Assembly: GCA_030267565.1 (NCBI GenBank)
Contig: BRXU01000004.1
Coordinates: 5,338,501 to 5,402,500, forward strand
Reading direction: 5' to 3'
Length of the DNA: 64,000 bases
DNA from: Pleodorina starrii
Taxonomy: Eukaryota > Chlorophyta > Chlorophyceae > Chlamydomonadales > Volvocaceae
Shown here: positions 22,769 to 32,478 of the stretch, piece by piece
Layout: each line of letters starts with the position of its first letter
Position numbering within the stretch: position 1 is the first letter of the stretch
The notes under the pieces: generated by a model
What the model saw: the letters and a program-made list of their open reading frames with translations, nothing else
The model's database searches: none
Told to the model about the DNA's origin: nothing
Made by a program: the position numbers and the translations under genes

Positions 22769-25700
22769 CTGGCGGCTGCAGGCGGCTCCCATGTGTGGGC
22801 CGCGGACTTCAACTTCGTGCTCGACCCTACCCTGGACTCCACCCAGGACGGGGGGCGGCAGCGGGACGCCGGCACCGCTCGCTGCTTCCAGGAGGCATGC
22901 CCCAATTTTGTGGATGGCTTCCGCTACCTGCACCCCTCCCTCCGGTCATACACCTTCACCTGCCCCACTGGCGCCTCCCGGATCGACCGGGTCACCGTTT
23001 CCGCCGATCTGGCGGCCGCCCTCCGCGGCTGCGAGGTGTCGGCTGGGTCCCCCTCCGACCATCGCCTCGTCACCACCGTCCTGGCCGCGGCACCACACGC
23101 GCAGCCGCCGGGCCCCGGCCTCCCCCGCGTCCGCCTCCACTTCCTTGACTTCCCCGACCTCCGGTGTCAGTTTGAGGAGTGGCTGCAGGCCACCGCCGCC
23201 GCCGCCCCAGAGGACCCCGGCGATCTCCTACAGTGGTGGCCCGCTTGCAAGCGGGCCCTGGGTCGGGCCGCTTCCCGCCTTAACCGGCTGGCCCGATACC
23301 ACCGCATCTCTGCCTGCCAAGCCGCCGCCGCTGCCCACGCCGCCGCGGACGAAGCCCAGCAGCAGTTGGAGGCGGGTGGCGTCGCCGCCGCTGCACGGGT
23401 CACGACCGCTCGCGCCGCCGCTGCCACAGCGGAGGTGCGCGCGGCGACCTCCTGTGCCCGCCGGGCCCGCCACGCCTGGCTTCGGACTGGTGAACGTCCC
23501 AGCCCGGCCCTCACGGCCCTCCTCCGCCCGCCCGCCGCGTGCCGCCGGATCCCCGCACTGCGGCGCCCCACGGGCGCCCCTACCGCGCACCCGTTGGAGA
23601 TGCCGGCCGTCATGGCAGAGTTTTGGCAGCGCATCTGCACTGCCTCGCCGCCGACGCCGGATGTCACCGCGGCGCGCCAGCAGATCTTGGCCGCTCTTCA
23701 GTCGCACGGCCGCCGGTGCCCCGCTGCCTCCCTCCCGGACCTGGGCCGCCCGGACGTCAGCCCCGCGGAGGTGCTAGAGGCCCTGCGAGCGACCCCCCCG
23801 GGGCGTGCGCCTGGCGCCGATGGCATCCCTGCCGAGCTGTATCAGGGCTTCTCTGCCACCTTCGCGCCGCTGCTGGCGCGGATCTTCTCGGCCGCCCGAG
23901 CTACTGGCAGTACCCCCGCGGGCTTTCTGGACGGTGTCATCTCCTCCATCTTCAAGGCCGGGGACCCCACTCTCCCCTCCAACTACCGGCCCATCACCCT
24001 GCTTGACACCGACTACCGGACCCTTGCACGTGTGCTGGCACGTCGGCTGCTCCCGGTCTTTGGGGCCACCATCGACCCTGAGCAGACCGCCTTCCTCCGT
24101 TCCCGCCGCATTGGGGACAACGTGTGGCTCCTGCAGCTGCTGCCCGAGCTGCTGCGGGCGCAGCACCGCCCTGGCCTCGCGGTCTTCCTCGACTTCTACA
24201 AGGCGTACGACACGGTCGACCGGGACTTCCTCTTCGCCTGCCTGGAGACCCTGGGCGTTGGCCAGGACTTCCTCCAATGGGTGCGGCTGCTCCACGCCAA
24301 CACCGGCGCTGCGGCTCTGGTCAATGGCTTCCGCTCTGCTCGAGTGCCCATCACAGCGGGCGTCCGGCAGGGCTGCCCGCTGGCCCCGCTCCTCTACCTC
24401 GCCATCGCCCAGGCACTGTTGTGCTGGCTGAAGGCCCAGGGCGTCGGTATCACGGTGGGCGCGGGACCGGCTGCCTCCCGCCCCCTCCCCGCCTCCCAAT
24501 ATGCCGACGACTGCACCCCCTTCCTGGCAGCGGCCTCAGACCTGCCCCGGTTCCTGGCGGTCATGGAGATCTTCCGCCGGGCTTCCGGACAGCGTCTGAA
24601 CCTCGACAAGGTGGAGGTCCTGCCGTTGGGCCCTGTGCCGGACGGTGGGAACCCCGCTGCTGGCGTGGCGAGCACCGCGCTGGCCGCCCCTATCGGGGCG
24701 GCTGGTGTGGCCGTCGCCGCCCCCCGCAGCCTCCCTGGCCCCGCCGCCGCCATCACCGCCATCGCCGCCGTGGTGCCAGTTACAGCCGCAGCGCCCGGCC
24801 ATGCCGCTGCCGCCCCCCCAGCTCCCCAGCCTATTGGCGCCGCCGCCGCCCTTGTTGCGGCTCTCCGGAACCTGGCCCCAGCAGCACCGGTGCCGACACC
24901 GGCGGCGGCTGTCCCTCATCCCGGCGCCCCCGCCGCCCTGCTCGCCATCCTGCGGGCTGCGGCAGCCCGCTTGCTCGTGATCGGCAACCCCGCCGCGCCC
25001 CCTCCTGCCCCGGCGGACGGCGGAGTGGGCTCGACGGTGTCCCCCTTGCCCCTCACTGCCTTCGTCGGCCCGGCGGCGCAGCTACGCATCGTTGCCCAGG
25101 CCAAAACGCTCGGTGTGGGCCTCCGCAACGACGCTCAGGCCGTGCCGGTGCGGCTTGCTGGAGTGGAGTCCGCGCTGGCTCTGGTTGCGCGGCTGCCTCT
25201 CACCACTTTCGGCATGGCGGCGGCAGCGGCGGCCTACGCCCTCAGCAAAGCGCTCTACCACATGGAGTTCCAGGGTCTGCCCCCTCGTGCCGACCTGGAC
25301 CGTCTCCTTGGCCTCACCGCTGCGGTGGTGGAGCGGAGGATGACCCCCGCCATGTACACGGCTGCGCCCAACGCCCGCCTCGTCGGGGTGAGCTTGGGGG
25401 TCCTCGCCCTGCCCCCCGCCGTCGGCGGCTTTGGGCTCCTGCCGCTCGTGGCCCACGTCCGGGCCCGGCACGCGGTGGCGGCGGTGCGCTGTGCCGCAGG
25501 GGCGGCCGGCCTCCTCCCCGCCGACCCGCCCTGGACTGATGTCGCCCTGCATCTGCTGCAACGGTGCCACCCGGCGGCCCACCCCTTGTGCCTCCTGGCC
25601 CCTGGGGGCGGCCGCGTCCTGGGGGCTCCGGCGCCCCGTGGATGCCCTGCATTCGCCCGGCTGCTTGGTGCAGCCGCTTACCTCGGGCCCCTCATCGTCC

Positions 25701-26935
25701 CGGAACCCGACGCCATGGCGGGCCCCTGGTGCTACTCGGCGCCGCTGTGGAGCAACCCGGCACTCCTGGGGCCCGGCGGCGCGTGCCTGGAGGTCACCTT
25801 CCCGGCACTCTTCGGACTGCGCGGTCTCACCACCCTCGGTGTCGCTGTGCGCTGCTGGGACGCGCTCGTGCCGACGCGCGTCGCTTTGGCGGCGGCGCGT
25901 CGTCGGCCTGCGGGCGTGTCCCCCCGCATTGCTCGCCACTGCACTTTGCAGCTACGGCAGCTGGTACTGCGAGGCGTGCTGGGCTACGGGGAGCTTGGCG
26001 CAGCGGTGGATGCCAGCGGACCGTCCATCTCGGACCAGCTGGACGACCTTTTGGGCCTCGTCCCCGGCAGCTGGGTGGCGGCGGCCCGGCAGGTCGCGGC
26101 CGGCCAGGTGGCTGTGCCGCCCGCCCGGGAGGCTTGGGCGGCGCTGCTGCAGGGGCTCGCCTGGTGCCCTGCGGGCGGCCCGTTCACACCTGTCCTGGGC
26201 ACCTCCGTCAAGCGTGGCACCCTCCTGCAGCTAGCTGAGGCGTACCATGACTTGAAGGCGCGCCATGAGGACTTCCTCGCGGACGCGCATGAGGGCCCGG
26301 TGCCGCCGCTAGCGTTTGCGGCTTTCCGGGACACCCTGCGCCGCCTCTGGCGGCTGCGGTGGGAAAATGACCACAAAGAGGCGCTCTGGCGACTGGCGGT
26401 GCATGGCATCACGGGGTTCCCGCTGTTGCGCGGGCAAGCGGGTCGTGGGAGGGCTGCCTGCTGCCCCTGCGGTGCACCGATTACACAGGCTGGACGGTGC
26501 TGGGTCCGTCGGCACCTGTTTTGGGACTGCTTTGTTGCCCGCACCCTGCGTGAGGAACTGGAGGCGGTGTTGGGGGCCCCGGGCGACTCGGTGCTGCAGC
26601 GGGTTCATCTGTGGCTCGTGTCGCCCCCTCCGGGGATCTGTCCCTGTGTCTGGGATGTTGTGGCTTTGGCAGCCCTGGCAGCGCTGGAACGGGGCCGCCA
26701 ACGCATGTACCGGGGTGGCGCCCCCGCTGCCCCGCTTGCTCGGGCTCAGTTGGTCGGCATTGGTGCTGCGGTTGTGGCAGACTTCTGGGCCCGTGTCGCG
26801 TCGTTTGCAGCCCTAGGGATGGTACCGGATGGCTGGGAGACGGTCCCGGCATCCCACCCATTCCTGGCCAACCGGGCGGACCGTGTTGTGTTTGTCGGTC
26901 CTCCAGACACTGGGGCCCCCCCCGATTCCCCCTGA
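22769..26935 (+). CDS. LINE ORF2 fragment: endonuclease C-terminus, reverse transcriptase, zinc finger
   Basis: The frame is open for 1388 codons to a TGA at 26933-26935. It lacks its own start codon (the first candidate at 22793 is GTG) because the element is 5'-truncated. Order of parts: the end of an AP-type endonuclease (WAADFNFVLD, RIDRV, SDHRLV); an RT domain from about 23770, with SNYRPITLLD, motif A FLDFYKAYD (about 24190), motif B GVRQGCPLAP and motif C QYADDC (about 24500, catalytic Asp pair intact); a long Ala/Pro-rich linker; and a C-terminal zf-RVT-like finger, CPCGAP with HLFWDCF (about 26460-26530). RT residues are intact and there are no stops or frameshifts, so insertion looks recent. 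Without the endonuclease N-terminus this copy is unlikely to move by itself. Confidence 0.9.
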   Translation: MAAAGGSHVWAADFNFVLDPTLDSTQDGGRQRDAGTARCFQEACPNFVDGFRYLHPSLRSYTFTCPTGASRIDRVTVSADLAAALRGCEVSAGSPSDHRLVTTVLAAAPHAQPPGPGLPRVRLHFLDFPDLRCQFEEWLQATAAAAPEDPGDLLQWWPACKRALGRAASRLNRLARYHRISACQAAAAAHAAADEAQQQLEAGGVAAAARVTTARAAAATAEVRAATSCARRARHAWLRTGERPSPALTALLRPPAACRRIPALRRPTGAPTAHPLEMPAVMAEFWQRICTASPPTPDVTAARQQILAALQSHGRRCPAASLPDLGRPDVSPAEVLEALRATPPGRAPGADGIPAELYQGFSATFAPLLARIFSAARATGSTPAGFLDGVISSIFKAGDPTLPSNYRPITLLDTDYRTLARVLARRLLPVFGATIDPEQTAFLRSRRIGDNVWLLQLLPELLRAQHRPGLAVFLDFYKAYDTVDRDFLFACLETLGVGQDFLQWVRLLHANTGAAALVNGFRSARVPITAGVRQGCPLAPLLYLAIAQALLCWLKAQGVGITVGAGPAASRPLPASQYADDCTPFLAAASDLPRFLAVMEIFRRASGQRLNLDKVEVLPLGPVPDGGNPAAGVASTALAAPIGAAGVAVAAPRSLPGPAAAITAIAAVVPVTAAAPGHAAAAPPAPQPIGAAAALVAALRNLAPAAPVPTPAAAVPHPGAPAALLAILRAAAARLLVIGNPAAPPPAPADGGVGSTVSPLPLTAFVGPAAQLRIVAQAKTLGVGLRNDAQAVPVRLAGVESALALVARLPLTTFGMAAAAAAYALSKALYHMEFQGLPPRADLDRLLGLTAAVVERRMTPAMYTAAPNARLVGVSLGVLALPPAVGGFGLLPLVAHVRARHAVAAVRCAAGAAGLLPADPPWTDVALHLLQRCHPAAHPLCLLAPGGGRVLGAPAPRGCPAFARLLGAAAYLGPLIVPEPDAMAGPWCYSAPLWSNPALLGPGGACLEVTFPALFGLRGLTTLGVAVRCWDALVPTRVALAAARRRPAGVSPRIARHCTLQLRQLVLRGVLGYGELGAAVDASGPSISDQLDDLLGLVPGSWVAAARQVAAGQVAVPPAREAWAALLQGLAWCPAGGPFTPVLGTSVKRGTLLQLAEAYHDLKARHEDFLADAHEGPVPPLAFAAFRDTLRRLWRLRWENDHKEALWRLAVHGITGFPLLRGQAGRGRAACCPCGAPITQAGRCWVRRHLFWDCFVARTLREELEAVLGAPGDSVLQRVHLWLVSPPPGICPCVWDVVALAALAALERGRQRMYRGGAPAAPLARAQLVGIGAAVVADFWARVASFAALGMVPDGWETVPASHPFLANRADRVVFVGPPDTGAPPDSP

Positions 26936-27273
26936 CGGTCTCGACGGGAGGGCCCCACGAGCATTTCTGGTTCTGCCCGACACTCGCTCTGCTGACTGCG
27001 GACCGCGTGTGCACTTCACTTGGTCGTGCTCACCTCTGCACGAACCTACTGTGACCACTCTTGACTATTGTGTGGGTGCGGATCTGCCCAGCCTGGTGGC
27101 GTCTTTTCTGCTGGGAGATTTTGACGATGGTGGACCTTGCGGCGCTCTTGCTGCTTGTGTAGGCTAGGGATTGGTGGGCCTGATGGCGCGGTGGGCTTGG
27201 TGCGGGTGGGCCTTGGTGGCTTTACTTTTGGCACCCCTTTGCGGGTGCCCCTGGGGTAGGATGAACAGTCTGT

Positions 27274-27311
27274 CTAGCCTGTACGGCTAGCGACCGGTGT
27301 GACAACCGGTC
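27274..27311 (+). other. Tandem hairpins at the LINE 3' end
   Basis: Stem 1 is CTAGCC (27274-27279) with GGCTAG (27285-27290) and a 5-nt loop. Stem 2 is GACCGGT (27292-27298) with ACCGGTC (27305-27311) and a 6-nt loop. Both lie within 60 bp of the 3' terminus, where LINE RTs often recognise RNA structure. Confidence 0.6.
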
Positions 27312-27330
27312 CCTCTTGTAATCACCGAAT

Positions 27331-27343
27331 CCTAAACTTTACG
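27331..27343. repeat. Right target-site duplication of the LINE
   Basis: CCTAAACTTTACG, identical to 22756-22768, lies immediately after the LINE 3' end. Confidence 0.88.
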
Positions 27344-27923
27344 GCTCAGATAGCTCTGTCATGCATGCGCCTCGAGCTCCAGACGCGCGCAGGTATGCTG
27401 GCTTCCCACTCATTGTGGAGGGCATCCAAAGTCTTGTTCAAAATTTAAAATTATTGGCTATGATGCTACCCATGGTGCCTGAAGACAATCCGAAGTTCGG
27501 ATTCCGAACGTGATAAATTGATGGCGATGCTGCCGGCGCTGACCCGAGGGTCATTTGTATAGGGGCACTTGATACACCTCAGGAGCCAGCTGTCCACAAC
27601 CAAAAGGCCTCTGCAGTTGCTTGCAGCTTCCCCGGGGTATCCACAGAGCCCCAAATGCCATATCCAATGACGTCGTGAACGATCTTTCGTATCCTGGTCC
27701 GCGCAAATGCGCCCCTCTCGCGACAACGTTTCCGAAACGTCCTCCAAGATTCAACCCACGCCGGCGTCTTATTCCGCGACCCGCCTAGAGCCAGATGCTC
27801 AGCGCAACACGCAAGTCCCCCGGCCCGCCGTCGCTGCGCCCTTCCGAGCCCGACCCCAGATCCTACAAACACAGCCATGTGCACCTGCCCCACCACAGCA
27901 GCCCCCTGACTACGGCCACCACC
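27344..27923. other. Upstream region of GH1 copy 2
   Basis: No separate gene is seen. It should hold the promoter and 5' UTR. The reading frame of GH1 copy 2 stays open upstream to an ATG at 27795, but the ATG at 27924 has the better context (ACCACCATGAAT) and matches the MNG start of copy 1. Confidence 0.55.
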
Positions 27924-30900
27924 ATGAATGGCGGCATCCCCAAAAACATCACCGCTGCGACAAACGGCATCACCAGCCACTCGGCCGCCATGAACGGCCC
28001 CGCCAGCTGCACACCGTCTGAAGCCCGCGGCACCCACAACCACACGGTGCCACCCGCGCCCGTCACGCTGATCGCGCCGGCCGCCGCCGCCGCCGCCGTG
28101 GACAAGGACCTGCGCTCCCACTTCCTCAAGGGCGTCGGTCTGTCCGTGTGGCAGTGCTCCGGAGACAACGGCACCTCCAACTGGACTCGCTTCACGGGGG
28201 GCCGCTGGCCACTGCGCCACTTTGGCGTGCGGGCCGTGCGCGGCGGCGTGGGCGTGGAGAAGGTCAACGGCTTCTGGGACAGGCGAGCTTTGTCGCACTC
28301 GTGACACAGCTGCATAACTACACAACTGCAAGCCTGCACCTGCCGTGCACATGAAGGCGCGGCACGAAGCCCCCGTCTCGTCTCGCCTCGCCTCACCCCG
28401 CCTGGCCTGGCCCGCGCCGGCGTGCCTGCTATGCGCAGCAGCTGCTTCCAGCTTCCATCCTGTCCTCCAAAAGTCCCCACACCTCCAAACGTTCCCACAC
28501 AAAAGTCCCCACACCCACGACCCGGCGCACCTCCTGCGCGGCTGCAGGTACGAGGAGGATCTCCGGCTGGCCGCACAGCTGGGCTGCACTACCTTCCGCT
28601 TCTCCATCGAGTGGGCGCGCATCGAGCCGGAGCGGGGCGTGATTGACATGGAAGCGGTGCGCAGGTGAGGTGAGGGAGGCAGCGAGGGAGAGAGGGGGGA
28701 TGAGCTCTGTGTGCGTGGTCAGGCTGTTGATTTGGCACGGCACGGGCCGGGACCAGCGGATTGCAACCTTCTGCGGCCGCGGACGTTCAGCACGTGCTGT
28801 TCCCGCAGCTATAGAATTCATCTGCCGTCACGCTGTCTGCAGATACCACCAGATGCTGGACTGCATGGCGGCTCACGGGCTGGAGCCCAACGCCACGTTG
28901 TGGCACTTCGTGCACCCCACCTGGTTCGAGGACGCGGGCGGGTTCACGCGCGAGGAGAACATCCCGGCGTTCGTGGAGTTCTGCAAGCGCTGCCTCGGCT
29001 GGTTTGGATCCAAGATCCGCCTGTGGGCGACCATCAACGAGCCCACGGTAGGCACGGTGCCGTACTGCAGTACGTGGCGTGGCGTGCATGGGGTAAACGG
29101 CATCAGCACCTGACGGCCCTAACAACATTGCTGTTCACGCCCTCAGGCGCGCCCGTCCCTCCGGTGTCTTGTACTATTCATCCATCCATCAGTCCCTGGG
29201 GCGCACCCACTTTCAGACTGGGCTAGCGAAGTGGCCCCCGCTAAAACCAACCCCATCACACATCCTTGCATGGCCAGCTGGCCCGTTGACTCTACCCTTC
29301 AGGAGTGTGTAACACCACACATCCGTTGTTTTATCGCGGCATCGTCATGTCCACCACAGAGTCAAATTTGTGGCGTATGTGCTTTCAGCAGCATTCTGCC
29401 TGTTCCGACAAAGCAGATACGCCGGCCGGCCTGGGCCGGCACTCATGGAGTTCCTTGGCCCCCAACACGGGCAGTCATTTCATGTCTGCACGTGATCCCC
29501 CTGCCCGCAGTGCTACCTGTTCCTGGGCTGGGTCATCGGCATCTCCCCGCCAGGGCACATCATGAACCTGGTGGGGGCGGGACGCATGCTGAGCAACATG
29601 CTCAAGGCGCATGTGGCCGCCTACAAGGCAATCAAGGCCATGCCGGGCGGCGACCGGGCGCGGGTGGGCCTGGTGAACCACCACATCACCTTTGAGCCGC
29701 AGGAGGACGGCATCCTACACGGCGTGGCCAAGTAAGTACCCAGTTGCGCCGGCGGGGACCGATCCAAACGAAGACAGCGCTTGATGGCCGCCTGTGGGCA
29801 CAGGCACAGGCATGTTTGACTCAAATTTGTGGCTCGCGAGCTGATGCGAGGGCTGGGCGCTGGGAGATGTTTTATGCAAACCATCGACGGCACAGCATCA
29901 CGCGCGAGTTTGCGTGTTGCACATTTGGCCATCCCTCGGGATGCGGTGTCCCTTCGCTGCGGTCCCTTCATTTATTACCCATCGGGATCACCAGCGCCGG
30001 TGCGCGCAGTGCTGCCTTGCGTGCCGTCAACTGCCGCGGGATGCCTCCGAAACCCAGTGCTGTGAAAGCTGCGTGTCCCTGCGGATTCCCCTCGCAGGGT
30101 AGTCGCGGAGTGGATGACGTACTGGGTTGGCTGCAACGTGATGGAGCACTGGATGTTGACCGGCGAGTTCGTGTGGAAGGTGCCGCTGCTGGGCGTGTGG
30201 CAGCGCTGGAGCGACCCGGCGGGTCGGCCGCCATGCGACTGGTGGGGCATCAACTACTACTCACGCGCCGTGGTCTCCTGGTGCCTCACGCCGACCCACA
30301 AGCAGCAGGAGGTCATGACGGACATGTACTACCCTGTCTACCCCGAGGGCATGTACCGGGCCATCAAGCGGTGGGCTAGCGGCCGTGTATCGATCAGGGG
30401 ATCAATAGTCGATAGTCGTGCAAGGTTGGTGCCTTACGGAGGGGTAGGTGATGACAGTTCAATTTCGCCGTGCCCATCAGGTGTTCCGAGTTCGGCATTC
30501 CCATGTACATCACCGAGACGGGCATCGCGGACGCCCGGGACGACCGGCGGGCAGCCATGATTGAGGCGTATCTCCAGCAGGTACGGCGTACGGCAAGCTG
30601 GCTGTACCCTGCCCGCCATGCTTCTTATCGGCCCATCCACCTTGTTCATGTTCAGGTGATGCACGCCATAGCGGACGGGTACGACGTGCGCGGAGTGTAC
30701 TACTGGTGAGCACCGGTGCTGTACACGCACGGATGTACGGCTTCCGCGAGGCCACCTTGCCAGACCAACCAAGTCACGCCGGAAGACTCGTCGAAGCGCA
30801 ACGCGGCCCTACTCGACCCAGTCAGCCTGTTAGCTTAACCCTCAAATTCAAAGTGGCCTTCCTTAGCCTGCTGGCTCGATCCTCGACTTGAAAGGCTACC

Positions 30901-31609
30901 GTAACCGTAGTCTAGAATAACGGCAGCGGGTATGCCCAGCCGGCGCGTACCGGTAGTTACAGAGGGCTATGTGCTTGCCGTCGCCCATTGCCGTCCCGCC
31001 GAGCCCCTCATTGCGACCCATGGGTCACTCAACCAACACGTCGCCTGCCACCATTGGGCCCCGCCGCTCCTTGCTTGCTAGGACTCTGGTGGACGCGCTG
31101 GAGTGGGCCACCGGCTACACCATGAAGTTCGGGCTGTACGCCTGGGAGCCGGATGGCAGTGTGGACCGCAAGCTCAAGGTGGGGCAAAAGACTTGGCACG
31201 TTAACAGGCGGGGGGCGGGTTACGACGAGTCGCCATGTCATGACATCGTGCCACCGACGAGGGCCAGCCGGATCCCTGCGGTTCTGCGGGATCTCCACTT
31301 CAAAGGCCCTTCCGCGGCAATTTCCGTTTGTCCATCACAGTCCACTGCGCACATCGTATGGATACGCATTTGCCCGACGCACCCGGCGCTCGGTTTGAGG
31401 CCCGTGGCCGGTCGTCGCCTGCCTGCCTTTCGCGCGTGCGCCTTCCCTGCATGCAGGAGGGCAGCGTAGCGCTCAAACAGATCTACCACCGCCTGCCCGA
31501 CAAGATGGACGAGCTGCAGCGGGCCGCGCGGGAGCGGCTGGCAGCGCAGCAGCGCCAGCGGGACGTGCAGCAGGGGGGCGGCAGCGGCGCGGGGCTGCTG
31601 CGACACTGA
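27924..31609 (+). CDS. GH1 family beta-glycosidase, copy 2
   Basis: Nine exons, 27924-28282, 28548-28664, 28843-29047, 29511-29731, 30098-30370, 30481-30580, 30656-30705, 31082-31178 and 31457-31609 (TGA), encode 524 aa. Exons 2-8 have exactly the lengths of copy 1 (117, 205, 221, 273, 100, 50, 97), so eight intron positions are conserved. Catalytic residues are present: TINEP (acid/base E225) and YITETG (nucleophile E404), plus the glycone-binding SVWQCSGD and LWHFVHP blocks. The N-terminus is about 48 residues longer than copy 1, rich in Ala/Thr/Asn/Pro, and not a clear signal peptide. The C-terminal tail is different and shorter, ending in an Arg/Gln-rich helix. Intron 1 appears to begin with GC (28283-28284). 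Copies 1 and 2 are head-to-head duplicates separated by the LINE. Function is as copy 1; the substrate is unknown. Confidence 0.9.
28597..29047 (+). other. Near-identical segment shared with GH1 copy 1 (conversion tract, copy 2 side)
   Basis: This is the counterpart of 20769-21193. Intron 2 (28665-28842) is nearly identical to that of copy 1 except for an extra stretch of about 26 bp near 28782-28812. Confidence 0.8.
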
Positions 31610-32478
31610 GGGGCGGGCGGCCTGATGCGGACGCACAAGTGCGCTGGCGGTTGATTGTTGTGGCTGTGCGCCGTATGTGCGAAGGCAGCAGTTGAGTTGC
31701 ATTTGGCCCCGGGTTGGAGTTTGGCCGGCGAAGTTGTATGTCGTGGCAAAGATTGGTCTGACGGGTGTCGCGTGATGCTGATCTTGAGGGATGTTAAGGA
31801 GGATTGGGGATCAACAAGCGAAGTTTGGAGGCGACAGCGACTGATCCTGACGTGTCCTGATACACGGCCGCGGCTCGCGGCAGCGACCAGCTTGGGCTAT
31901 GTGATCGTTCCAGACGTGACTTTCATTTGCCGTTTATGCGATGTCAATGGCGGCACTGCAAGAAAGTAAGGCAACAAACAAGGCGCGATGGATAGTCCCG
32001 CGTCCCGCGTCATGTGATGCGCGCCTTCAAGGATGCTTCAAGGCGGCATTTGGCAATGTGATAGACATGTAAAACCACCCACAAACATCGTGCGCATCGT
32101 CGCACGCCGAAAACGGAAGTCGAGCATCGTCTCCTTCCATGTAAAGCAGGGCAGCCGATGTAAAGTGACGGACGACATATCCCTGAATTATATTTAAAAC
32201 TGGAGATCTGAAAGTGCAAAATTCATACATGCGCAAGGCGAAAACTGCGCAATGGACGAGGAGGGTTTCGTGCTCCGAAACACTTTTGCAACGAGTCACG
32301 CCTGTCTCAAAAAAGTTGCTCTTCTGGCATTCGCATATGCCCTTATGCCGGCCGTTTATGTTCTTCACTCATACTGACTTCAAATACAAGGTCAAAGTTC
32401 CGTTTCTCTGGCTTCACTGTTTGCCGGATGGCTTCCACCTAACCCGTGGCCTGGCCCATTTGAAGTAGAAACATTACA
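31610..32478 (+). other. Intergenic region between GH1 copy 2 and the SurE gene
   Basis: No coding sequence is supported. TGTAA motifs, for example 32068-32072, could end the GH1 transcript. The right part should contain the SurE promoter. Confidence 0.55.

Larger units (their letters stand above)
22769..27330 (+). mobile_element. 5'-truncated LINE (L1-like non-LTR retrotransposon)
   Basis: The element starts abruptly inside the endonuclease domain and ends after a 3' UTR (26936-27330). It is flanked by the direct repeat CCTAAACTTTACG at 22756-22768 and 27331-27343, a 13-bp target-site duplication. Loss of the 5' end plus a TSD is the usual outcome of target-primed reverse transcription. There is no poly(A) tail; the 3' end instead carries two small hairpins (27274-27290 and 27292-27311). 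Zinc finger and RT features resemble the plant/algal L1 group. It is inserted between two head-to-head GH1 genes. Confidence 0.92.

Noticed and set aside
22793..26935. Treating the 1,380-codon frame as a host gene with a start at 22793
   Set aside because: The codon is GTG, the frame starts inside an endonuclease domain, and TSDs show it is a truncated LINE.
27795..27923. Upstream in-frame ATG of GH1 copy 2
   Set aside because: It has weaker context than the ATG at 27924, which also matches the MNG start of copy 1. It cannot be excluded without transcripts.
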